Shown: positions 1 to 7,060 of the stretch, in pieces
Numbering within the stretch: position 1 is the first letter of the stretch
Layout: the number at the start of each line of letters is the position of its first letter
NCBI RefSeq assembly: GCF_012971745.1
Contig: NZ_CP048834.1
Coordinates: forward strand, 4,650,001-4,714,000
Reading direction: 5' to 3'
From: Starkeya sp. ORNL1
GTDB lineage: Bacteria > Pseudomonadota > Alphaproteobacteria > Rhizobiales > Xanthobacteraceae
Length of the DNA stretch: 64,000 nucleotides
Notes under the pieces: model-generated
Seen by the model: only the letters and a program-made list of their open reading frames with translations
Told to the model about the DNA's origin: nothing
Database searches by the model: none
Translations under genes and position numbers: made by a program

Positions 1-1180
1 TCAGCGCGCCCAAGGTGATGCGATCGAAGAAGCGCCCGGTCTCCAGCATGATGAGGAAGACCACCGCGAGCGTCAGCGGCACCGCCGCGGCGACGACGAT
101 GCCGACCCGCCAGCCGAGGCTGAGCAGGCTCACCAGCAGCACGACGCCGAGCGCCATGACGAATTTGAGCATGAATTCGTCGATGGAGTCGGTGATGTTC
201 ACCGCCTGGTCGGTCACCTTGGTCAGGCTGATGCCGAGCGGCAATGTGCCGGCGATCTTCGCGGTTTCCGCCTCCAGCGCCCTGCCGAGGTCGAGGCCGT
301 TCCAGCCGTCCTGCATCACCGCCGCCAGCATCAGTGCCGGCTCGCTTTGGTGGCGGATGACGAAGGTCGCCGGATCCTCATAGCCGCGCCGGACATCGGC
401 GATGTCGGAGAGCTTCAGGGTGCGGCCACCAGCGACGATGGGCGTGTCCGCGATCTTCTGCAGGTCGTCATAGGCGCCGTCGAGGCGGATGAAGACCTGC
501 GGCCCGTCGGTGTCGATCGAGCCGGCGGGCGTCACCGTGTTCTGCCGCTGCAAGGCGGCGAAGATATCCTGCGCCGACACGCCGAGCGTGACCAGCTTGG
601 CATAGGAGAACTCGACGAAGATGCGCTCCGGCCGCTCGCCGAGGATATTGATCTTCTTGACGCCGGGCACGTGGAGCAATTGCTGGCGGATCGCCTCGGC
701 CTGCCGGACCAGCGAACGCATCGGCATGCCGTTCGCCTTCAGTGCGTAGAGCGCGAAGCTGACATCGGAGTATTCGTCGTTGACGAACGGCCCCATGGCG
801 CCGGCGGGGAGGTTCGGCGCTTCGTCCGCCAGCTTCTTGCGGGCCTGGTAGAATTGCTCCTGCACCTCGGTCGGCGGCGTGGTGTCCTTCAGCGTGAGCG
901 TCATGAAGGCCAGGCCCGGCCGCGTCATGGTCTCGACTCGGTCATACCAGCGCAATTCCTGCAGCCGCTTCTCCAGCGGCTCGGCGACGAGGTCCTGCAT
1001 CTCCTGTGCGGTCGCGCCCGGCCAGGCGGTGGTGACGGTCAACACCTTCACGGTGAAGGCCGGATCCTCGGCGCGGCCGAGCTTGACGAAGGCGAACGCT
1101 CCGGCGACGGCAATCGCAATGATGAAGAACAGCGTCACCGACCGCTCGCGGACGGCAAGCGCGGAGAGGTTGAAGCTCAT
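1..1180 (-). CDS. RND efflux transporter inner-membrane pump, N-terminal part (partial)
   Basis: The reading frame opens with ATG at 1180 and runs off the left edge, giving about 393 N-terminal residues of a family that usually reaches 1000-1050. The start MSFNLSALAVRERSVTLFF is the first cytoplasmic segment and helix of AcrB/CzcA-type proton-driven pumps. A long periplasmic porter region follows, with the typical sequence GATAQEMQDLVAEPLEKRLQ, and then transmembrane helices before the edge. Its start overlaps the stop of the adaptor gene by four bases (ATGA), so the two are translationally coupled. The role is export of toxic compounds across the inner membrane together with the adaptor. No outer-membrane partner is visible. 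The substrate cannot be told from the sequence. Confidence 0.93.
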   Translation of the reverse strand, partial: MSFNLSALAVRERSVTLFFIIAIAVAGAFAFVKLGRAEDPAFTVKVLTVTTAWPGATAQEMQDLVAEPLEKRLQELRWYDRVETMTRPGLAFMTLTLKDTTPPTEVQEQFYQARKKLADEAPNLPAGAMGPFVNDEYSDVSFALYALKANGMPMRSLVRQAEAIRQQLLHVPGVKKINILGERPERIFVEFSYAKLVTLGVSAQDIFAALQRQNTVTPAGSIDTDGPQVFIRLDGAYDDLQKIADTPIVAGGRTLKLSDIADVRRGYEDPATFVIRHQSEPALMLAAVMQDGWNGLDLGRALEAETAKIAGTLPLGISLTKVTDQAVNITDSIDEFMLKFVMALGVVLLVSLLSLGWRVGIVVAAAVPLTLAVVFLIMLETGRFFDRITLGAL

Positions 1181-2319
1181 GGCGTAGCGGCCTTCGACGT
1201 GCTCGGGATGGGGGCGTCCGCCCTGGCGACCAGCGTGCGGACGGATGCACCGTCATGGAGGAGATGGGCGCCCAGGGCGGCGACACGCTCGCCCGGCGCG
1301 ATGCCGGATACGATCGCGGTCTCCTCGCCGAGCCGGCGGATGGTGACCGACCGGAAGCTGACCTTTGAGGTGCCAAGGTCGACCGCCCAGACCCCGGTCG
1401 CGTGGCCATCGTCCAGTATGGCGCCGACCGGAACCTCGACGGCGTCCGCGGTGCTCTCGTCCGCGATCCAGATCGTCACGGTCGCGCCCAGCGGCGCCGA
1501 GGCGGCGTCGCCCTCAAGCACGTAGCGCGCTTCGTACGTGCGGGTCTGCGGGTCAGCCGAATCCGACAATTGACGCAGGCGGGCCGGCCAGCGCCTTCGG
1601 CCGCCGCCATAGATGCTGGCTTGCGCGAGCGAGCCGATGGCCGGCCGGACCGCTTCGGGAAGCGCGACGGTGGCCTCGCGGGCTCCGGCATGGGCGAGCC
1701 GTATGACGACCTGCCCGGCCGAGACGACCTGGCCGGGCTCGCCGAGCGTCTCCACGACGGTGCCGTCGGCATCGGCTTCGAGAACGGAATATTCCGCCTC
1801 GTTCTGCGCGACCTTCGCCTCGGCCTCGGCGGCGGCGAGCTGCGCCTCGGCGGAATCCAGCGCCGCCTTGGCCTGCTCGTAGCGCTGCTTGGTCACCCAT
1901 CCCTTCGCGGCGAGATCGGCGTAGCGCTTCTCGTCCGCGCGCGTCTGCACCGCCGTCGCGCGGGCGGCCGCGGCGTCGTTCTGCCTGGCGGAAACGGCGA
2001 GGCTCAGGTCGTTTTCATCGATGCGCATCAAGGGCTGGCCGGCGACGACGCGAACGCCGACATCGACCAGCCGCTCGACGATCTTGCCGGGCACACGGAA
2101 GCCCAGATTGCTCTGCACGCGGGCAGCGATGGTGCCGGTGAACGCGCGTTCGGAATCCCGGGCCGCGCGTGCCTCGGCGACCGCGACGATGGGCGGGGCG
2201 CTGCGCGGGTCGTCGGGTGCCATGGTCTCTTCGGCCGATCCGGACACCATGACAAGGCTCGTGGCGCCGACGGCCAGCAGGGGGAAGGCGACCAGGAGCA
2301 GAAGATGCGCGCGTTTCAT
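1177..2319 (-). CDS. RND efflux periplasmic adaptor (membrane fusion protein)
   Basis: This 380-residue protein has an N-terminal hydrophobic signal or anchor (MKRAHLLLLVAFPLLAVGAT). A lipoyl-like half (SNLGFRVPGKIVERLVDVG) is followed by an alanine/glutamate-rich coiled-coil hairpin around residues 110-175, then the second lipoyl half (ADADGTVVETLGEPGQVV) and the beta-barrel region. This is the standard architecture of AcrA/MexA-like adaptors that bridge the RND pump to an outer-membrane channel. It lies 74 bases downstream of the marR-like gene, and that gap contains a copy of the putative MarR operator, so the pair of efflux genes is probably repressed by that regulator. Confidence 0.92.
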   Translation of the reverse strand: MKRAHLLLLVAFPLLAVGATSLVMVSGSAEETMAPDDPRSAPPIVAVAEARAARDSERAFTGTIAARVQSNLGFRVPGKIVERLVDVGVRVVAGQPLMRIDENDLSLAVSARQNDAAAARATAVQTRADEKRYADLAAKGWVTKQRYEQAKAALDSAEAQLAAAEAEAKVAQNEAEYSVLEADADGTVVETLGEPGQVVSAGQVVIRLAHAGAREATVALPEAVRPAIGSLAQASIYGGGRRRWPARLRQLSDSADPQTRTYEARYVLEGDAASAPLGATVTIWIADESTADAVEVPVGAILDDGHATGVWAVDLGTSKVSFRSVTIRRLGEETAIVSGIAPGERVAALGAHLLHDGASVRTLVARADAPIPSTSKAATP

Positions 2320-2340
2320 GGGCGGGTATCCGAAGGTTCA

Positions 2341-2364
2341 ATATAAGTGGATATGCACATATTT
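2341..2364 (-). promoter_or_regulatory. Putative MarR operator upstream of the efflux genes
   Basis: The 24 bases here, read on the minus strand, match 19 of 24 bases of the site at 2862-2885. The core contains the inverted repeat ATATGTGCATAT. The site lies just upstream of the adaptor start, next to an AT-rich TTATAT element that could be a -10 box. Binding here would block transcription of the RND operon. This is inferred from sequence symmetry and repetition only. Confidence 0.6.
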
Positions 2365-2393
2365 GCCGCAGCTTCGATCCCGGCTGGCATCAG

Positions 2394-2855
2394 TCAGCTC
2401 CTGTCGCCGAGCTGAAACCGCTCCAGCGAGGATGCGAACACCGCGACGTCCCCGGGCGGGAAGCGTGCCATGATCGATTGCTGGGCCTGATGCCAGCTAT
2501 CCCCAGCCTCGGCGAGGATCGCCTCGCCGGCCTCAGTCAACGTGATGCGCCGGGCTCGCGCATCATGCTCGTCGGCGGACACGCGGAGCAAAGCGCGCCG
2601 GGACAGCGGCTTGAGGTTCTTGGTCACGGTGGTGCGGTCCATCCCAAGCGCATCGGCGAGTTCGCCGATGGTCGGGGAACCGAGATATTTGAGCGCGACG
2701 AGGACGGAGAATTGCCAATTATTGATCCCCAGCGGCCGGAACGCTTCGTCGAAGCGGCGGCCGATGATCCGCCCCGCCCGCTGGATGCGCTGGCACAGGC
2801 AGCTATTGGCAATCATGGCAACGGTGGCATCGTCGAGAGAGCGCGAGACTGACAT
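2394..2855 (-). CDS. MarR family transcriptional regulator
   Basis: This is a compact winged-helix regulator. The helix-turn-helix is in SPTIGELADALGMDRTTVTK, followed by the wing (VSADEHDARARRITLTEAGE) and terminal dimerisation helices, as in MarR proteins that control efflux pumps. I prefer ATG 2855 (153 residues) over ATG 2873. The longer start lies inside a palindrome, between a TTGACA (2884-2889) and a TATTTA (2860-2865) spaced 18 bases apart, so it would be upstream of the predicted transcript start. No Shine-Dalgarno is visible for either. The gene lies upstream of and co-oriented with the RND genes, and is probably their ligand-responsive repressor. Confidence 0.88.
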   Translation of the reverse strand: MSVSRSLDDATVAMIANSCLCQRIQRAGRIIGRRFDEAFRPLGINNWQFSVLVALKYLGSPTIGELADALGMDRTTVTKNLKPLSRRALLRVSADEHDARARRITLTEAGEAILAEAGDSWHQAQQSIMARFPPGDVAVFASSLERFQLGDRS

Positions 2856-2861
2856 GTGCGT

Positions 2862-2885
2862 AAATAGGTGCATATGAACCTAAAT
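2862..2885 (-). promoter_or_regulatory. marR promoter with overlapping operator palindrome
   Basis: An 18-bp palindrome, TAGGTGCATATGAACCTA (2865-2882, one non-paired position per arm), lies between a TTGACA -35 (2884-2889, minus strand) and a TATTTA -10 (2860-2865) with an 18-base spacer. An operator between -35 and -10 is the classic layout for autorepression. The 24-base context recurs before the efflux genes at 2341-2364. Confidence 0.65.
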
Positions 2886-3053
2886 GTCAAGGTTCGCCGT
2901 CTCGTTGCAGCACCTCCACCTTGCCGAAGCGCCATCGCAGGCACGCCAAAAGGTCGAGGTGACGTTACTTTCCGCGGCTTAGCCGGCACCGTAGCATTGA
3001 CCATGCGGCCCGGGATGTTGGTGTCTGCACCAATGCGTAATTGAGAGCGATCG

Positions 3054-4142
3054 ATGAGAAGCCAGGCCGTCACCCGCATAGTTTCGGCGTCGCTCATTGG
3101 CGCCGCGTTGCTCATGGGAGCGCCTGCGAAGGCGACTAGCGGGACGGTTTTCGCAGTCTCCGGCGAGCTGATCGGGAAGTCCAAGAAAAATGGGGACGTA
3201 AAGGGCGCGAGGGATCTCAGCGGCATCGCCTGTGCCGAGCCGAGCGGCTTCCCGCGCCATTGTCTCGTGGTCGATGACGAAGCGCAGTCCGCGCAGTTCG
3301 TAGTGGTCAATGACGGCCTGATCGTCGCCGGCGATCCGGTGCCGCTGACCGACAATATGCTCGGCGGCAAGCCGCTGGAGTTCGACGGCGAGGGTGTCGG
3401 CTTCGCGGACGGTGCCTTCTATGTGATCGGCTCGCACGGACATCCGCGCGACAAGGGCCACAGCGACGACCAGCCCGAGGACAAGGAGAAGTTTGCCGAG
3501 CGCATCGACACGGTGAGCGTCATCCAGCGCATCGCGGTCGAACCGGCCGACACAGCAGGTGCCTGGCCCAAGGCCCCGCCCACAATCACCCGGTCCACCG
3601 CTTTGCACGCCCTGCTCGCCGCCGACCAGGAACTCCGTCCATTCGTCGACCAGCGCCTCGAGAAGAATGGCCTGACAATCGAAGGCGTCGCGGTGCGCGG
3701 CGGCCGGCTTTATGCCGGACTGCGCGCTCCGGTGCTGGAAAACGGCACGCGGGCCGCTATCCTCGGGGTCAACCTCGACGGTCTCTTCGACGGCACGCCG
3801 GCGGAGCCGAGACTGTTCAAGCTGGCGCTCGGCGAGGGCAGGGGCGTGCGGGATCTGGTCCGGTACAAGGACGGCTTCCTGGTACTGGCGGGTCCCTCGG
3901 CCGATCCGGACGACAGGCTCGACATTCCGTCCAATGCCTATTCGGTCTTCTGGTGGGACGGGGAAGCCGAACTCAAGCCGCTCGGCGACATTGAGGGCAT
4001 GAAGGTCTCGAACAAGAAATGGGCCAAGCCCGAGGCGCTGCTGCCGCTTGATGCGGATAGCGACGGTTTGAGCGTGCTGGTGCTGTTCGACGGCGCGCCG
4101 GCGAAGAGCGCCGCACGCGCGGACATGATCCGGAAACCTTGA
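3054..4142 (+). CDS. Exported DUF3616-like protein
   Basis: This 362-residue protein has a Sec signal peptide (hydrophobic ASLIGAALLMGAPAKA, cleavage near residue 27). The remainder resembles DUF3616 beta-propeller-like proteins: repeated strands such as DLSGIACAEPSGFPRHCLVV, a GLTIEGVAVRGGRLYAGLRAP segment, and a C-terminal VLFDGAP motif. The function of the family is not established. The protein is expected in the periplasm. It is transcribed alone between the marR promoter region and a convergent small gene, so neighbours give no pathway clue. The family assignment comes from recognition of motifs, not a search. Confidence 0.75.
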   Translation: MRSQAVTRIVSASLIGAALLMGAPAKATSGTVFAVSGELIGKSKKNGDVKGARDLSGIACAEPSGFPRHCLVVDDEAQSAQFVVVNDGLIVAGDPVPLTDNMLGGKPLEFDGEGVGFADGAFYVIGSHGHPRDKGHSDDQPEDKEKFAERIDTVSVIQRIAVEPADTAGAWPKAPPTITRSTALHALLAADQELRPFVDQRLEKNGLTIEGVAVRGGRLYAGLRAPVLENGTRAAILGVNLDGLFDGTPAEPRLFKLALGEGRGVRDLVRYKDGFLVLAGPSADPDDRLDIPSNAYSVFWWDGEAELKPLGDIEGMKVSNKKWAKPEALLPLDADSDGLSVLVLFDGAPAKSAARADMIRKP

Positions 4143-4178
4143 GGCGAGCTCAACAAGCCGGTGTCGCCGATAGCCTCG

Positions 4179-4574
4179 CTATTCGGCGGGAACACCTATT
4201 GCGCGGCGCGTTGCCCGGAGTTCGGCGAAGCACTGGCCGGTGTTACCCGAAGCATAGGCCTCGCGGGCGCGGTCGAGCGCGGCAACCGCCTCGTCACCAC
4301 CTGCCCAACTGTGCAGGCTGGCTTCGGCGCGCGCCACCGACGCCGGCGTCGGCTGGTGGCCCAGAGTGGCAAAGCTGGACTCAGGGGCGAACGGCGCCGT
4401 CTCGGCGTGCTGCGCCAAAGCGGCATCCACCTGCGCCTGCACCTGATCGATCTCGCCGCGGCAGGTCTCGGCCAGCGCGGGGGTTATCATGCCGACGCTG
4501 ATCAGCAGCAGGCCAGATGAGATCAATGGCAGGTTTCGACGAAGCAGGCTTCGACGAAGATTATGCGAGAACAT
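4179..4574 (-). CDS. Small exported protein of unknown function
   Basis: The 131-residue protein starts with a basic stretch and a long hydrophobic segment (LPLISSGLLLISVGMITPALA), an evident signal peptide. A mature part of about 95 residues follows, predicted to be helical, with two cysteines (ETCRGEIDQ and NTGQCFAEL) that could form a disulphide. No enzyme motif is seen. It is convergent with the DUF3616-like gene, with 36 bases between the stops. Codon use and the signal peptide make it a credible gene. I do not recognise the family. Confidence 0.65.
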   Translation of the reverse strand: MFSHNLRRSLLRRNLPLISSGLLLISVGMITPALAETCRGEIDQVQAQVDAALAQHAETAPFAPESSFATLGHQPTPASVARAEASLHSWAGGDEAVAALDRAREAYASGNTGQCFAELRATRRAIGVPAE

Positions 4575-4689
4575 GGCAGGACTCCCTATTGGTCATGTTC
4601 CACAAGAGTCTTCCAACTCCTGTGGAGCATGCTCTGGTGTTCTTCTCCCCGCCTGATCGTCGCTTCACGAACGGCGGGATGTCGGTATC

Positions 4690-4947
4690 TCAGCGATGGC
4701 CGCCGCCGTGACCGCTGTGACCCTCGTGCACGCCGTCACCATGGCTGAATGCGTGATTGCCCTGGTCGTCGCCGGACTGCAGTTCAATGGCGGTGTCGCC
4801 ATTGGCCGCGGCCCACGGATCGGCGCCATAGGCCTCATACTGCGGCGGCAAGGGGACTCGGCGTACCGTGGCGGCATCGGCATTGGAAAGGGCGGCGCCT
4901 GCAATCAGGCCGGAGAAGAGGAGGATGGGAAGCGCCTTGAGGTACAT
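4690..4947 (-). CDS. Small exported histidine/glycine-tailed protein
   Basis: I chose ATG 4947 (85 residues) because AGGAGAG lies just upstream, whereas the longer frame to 4998 adds a basic leader with no ribosome site. The product has a signal peptide (MYLKALPILLFSGLIAGAAL to ADA) and a mature part of about 60 residues ending in a His/Gly-rich tail (HAFSHGDGVHEGHSGHGGG). Such tails often bind divalent metals, but that is inference. It lies upstream of and co-oriented with the 131-residue exported protein, 115 bases apart, and may share its transcript. Confidence 0.6.
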   Translation of the reverse strand: MYLKALPILLFSGLIAGAALSNADAATVRRVPLPPQYEAYGADPWAAANGDTAIELQSGDDQGNHAFSHGDGVHEGHSGHGGGHR

Positions 4948-5294
4948 GGTCGTCTCTCCTGCTCGCACAGATCTTGCTGTGCTGCGATGACGACCCAAAT
5001 CTACGGCCTTGAATACAGTCTCGACATTGAACGACGATATAGGCGGCTAGGCGATGGGTCGGCTCACCCCATACGGTTGTATAGGCCGCCGTCCATGCCC
5101 CCGGTCTCCATGACGCGGCCACGCTCCGAAAGGCGGATACCATCCGCGCATCGGCGCATGCGGGGGATGGCGATACGGCGTAGTTCTACACCGGCAGGTC
5201 GATGCTCCATTGCCTTGTTCTTAATCGGCCGTTGCAATCGTATGAATCGGGGAGGATCTCAAACGTTGAGGATCGCGTGCGATCGGAGGACGTC
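4948..5294. other. Intergenic region without a clear gene
   Basis: These 347 bases separate two divergent genes. I see no convincing coding frame, RNA gene or strong sigma-70 promoter. The plus-strand frame of the next gene extends back to 5202 but lacks a ribosome-binding site there. A GGGGAGG at about 5250 follows an ATG-like codon and is not placed to drive a start. Confidence 0.5.
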
Positions 5295-6239
5295 ATGAAC
5301 CTCGGCCGAGACGCCATATCGAACATCCTGACCACCTATGCGCCTCCATTTCAGGACATGGGACCGGGCTTCCGCATGCCACCGGCGTGTTGGGTACGCG
5401 AGCGAAACGACGATCCCCTCACTCTCACCGTCAGTTCCTCGGTGCTTGCCACAGGGGTGGACACGCTGGTGTCGGAGGAGGCCGCGTGTCAGCTCACCGC
5501 TTTCGATTGGGGCACGCTCGCCACTGGCACAATTGCGCTCTCCGCGTTCGCCAGTGGTCCCGAGGACGATCTCGCAACGGCCTCGACGGACAATCTCGTC
5601 GGGATCGCCGATGCCGACGTGATCTTCATATACACCGCGAAGACCACGGGCTCCGGGACGCTGGACGGCGAGGCGTGGAGTGCGGAGCAGTTGGTCACCA
5701 CCTATTGGGCGATCGACATAAAAGGGATGATGCCGCGCGGCGGTCCCATCGTGATCGAAGTGGACGAGAACTTCGTCTTCGACGCGCCACCGGCGAATGT
5801 CGACGGCAATATCGCCATCTACGACATCTCGAATGTCGCGACCGGCGACAACACCCTCGTCGATGTCGCCCTGGAAGCACTCAGCGTCGAGGACGCTCTT
5901 TCCAGTATTACCTCCGTGATGAGCGCGGAGGCCACGAACGACGTCCTTGTGGTCAGCCAGTGCAATACTCCGCGCAAGCCCGTCTGCTCCCTTGATCGGG
6001 ACAATGACGCCCGGTCACGGATGGACCGGGACAATGACTGGCGAGACCGGGACAATGACTCGCGTGTCCAGGACCGGCATCGCGATGATGGGAATAGCGA
6101 GACTCCGTCCCCCGCGGACGGCAAGGAGGATGCCCCTCCGTGGAACGAGTGGGTAGCTCACGATCTGGTCGGTTTGGCAGATGGCGGCTGGTTCGGCCAC
6201 CACCTCTTCGATGCGGACGCCTCGACGACCATCGCATGA
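5295..6239 (+). CDS. Unrecognised acidic protein with repeated GDNT-like module and DRDND repeats
   Basis: The start at ATG 5295 is set by GGAGGA at 5285-5290 and gives 314 residues without a signal peptide. Two weakly similar blocks occur near residues 48-87 (LATGVDTLVSEEAACQL) and 178-213 (VATGDNTLVDVALEALSVED). A third related block is in the next gene. Residues 234-255 hold three copies of DRDND, an Asp/Asn/Arg-rich tract that could bind calcium. The gene lies just upstream of an RTX/type I secretion locus, so it may encode an exported or surface-associated accessory protein. That is inference, and I do not recognise the family. Confidence 0.6.
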   Translation: MNLGRDAISNILTTYAPPFQDMGPGFRMPPACWVRERNDDPLTLTVSSSVLATGVDTLVSEEAACQLTAFDWGTLATGTIALSAFASGPEDDLATASTDNLVGIADADVIFIYTAKTTGSGTLDGEAWSAEQLVTTYWAIDIKGMMPRGGPIVIEVDENFVFDAPPANVDGNIAIYDISNVATGDNTLVDVALEALSVEDALSSITSVMSAEATNDVLVVSQCNTPRKPVCSLDRDNDARSRMDRDNDWRDRDNDSRVQDRHRDDGNSETPSPADGKEDAPPWNEWVAHDLVGLADGGWFGHHLFDADASTTIA

Positions 6240-6445
6240 GCCCGCGCCGGCTTCGTGTGGCGCAGCGCTTTACGCTTTCGATGTATCTGACGTGGTTCCG
6301 GCACTGATTGAACTTAAAGGTATCCGTTCGATCCCAAGTATACTCCGTTAGTTTTAATAGACTGTTTCTCCTTTGACCTCAAATTCTACCGGACGTAGCG
6401 TTATCTCGTCGATGCAATGTCGATAATAAGGGATGGGAGGTTACC

Positions 6446-6748
6446 ATGACGATGACTTTTCCTTGGCCCACACCTCACGACGATCCTGGATTCGAGTTTG
6501 AAAAAGACGTCGAAGTAAAGTTCGACGCATATATCGACCTCGACTTCGACACCGACAACACGTACTACAGCGACGCGTATGTCTCTTACTGCATCGATCC
6601 GGATATCGAGCTCCATGAGAACTCGGTGTTCTTCAACATCGATGTGGAAGCCGTCGGTGACAACACCGCGGTGGAGACCAATTTGTCCGTCCTCACGACG
6701 GACGATCTGTCGAGCCTCGTCCTCACCGGGTTCGCGATCACTGATTGA
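6446..6748 (+). CDS. Unrecognised small acidic protein related to the upstream gene product
   Basis: This 100-residue, very acidic protein starts at ATG 6446 behind a good ribosome site (GGGAGG at 6434-6439). Residues 20-45 are rich in Asp (DVEVKFDAYIDLDFDTDNTY). Residues 66-90 contain VEAVGDNTAVETNLSVLTTD, which matches the VATGDNTLVDVALEALSVED block of the preceding protein in spacing and key residues. There is no signal peptide or membrane segment. A strong terminator-like hairpin follows, so it is probably a short transcript of its own or ends the one from 5295. Function unknown. Confidence 0.6.
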   Translation: MTMTFPWPTPHDDPGFEFEKDVEVKFDAYIDLDFDTDNTYYSDAYVSYCIDPDIELHENSVFFNIDVEAVGDNTAVETNLSVLTTDDLSSLVLTGFAITD

Positions 6749-6819
6749 TCGCTCGCCATTCCACGCCGCTGCCGAACGCCGTCCAGACGGCGGGCCCTCC
6801 GGCGACACTTGCCACTGCG

Positions 6820-6853
6820 AAGCCCCGGGCGGGCATTCCCCGTCCGGGGCTTT
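6820..6853 (+). terminator. Terminator-like hairpin after the small acidic gene
   Basis: Arms 6820-6833 and 6839-6852 pair over 14 bases with one G-T wobble around a five-base loop, and TTT follows. The T-tract is short, so efficiency is uncertain. Confidence 0.65.
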
Positions 6854-7060
6854 ACGCGTGTCGGGGTAGCTCGCCCCTCTCCATAAGGCTGATGCTGGTG
6901 GGCACTTGACGGCAAAGAAGGGGTAGTCCGGCAGGTTGAGCGGGAAGCTCTCTACCACCTACGGCGCCTCGCCTGTTGTGCCGTTGTTGTCGCCGGCTCC
7001 TGCCACCTACGCTTGGAGAATGGAGCAACCCGCCCGGACGGGCGGCCACGGGAGGCGGTC
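6854..7060 (+). promoter_or_regulatory. Leader region of the RTX gene
   Basis: Together with the hairpin before it, this makes up most of a 312-base gap between genes. A plus-strand ORF fragment starting at 7013 is in frame with the RTX gene but lacks a ribosome site. GGAGG at 7051-7055 marks the real start. No convincing sigma-70 boxes were found. Confidence 0.4.
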
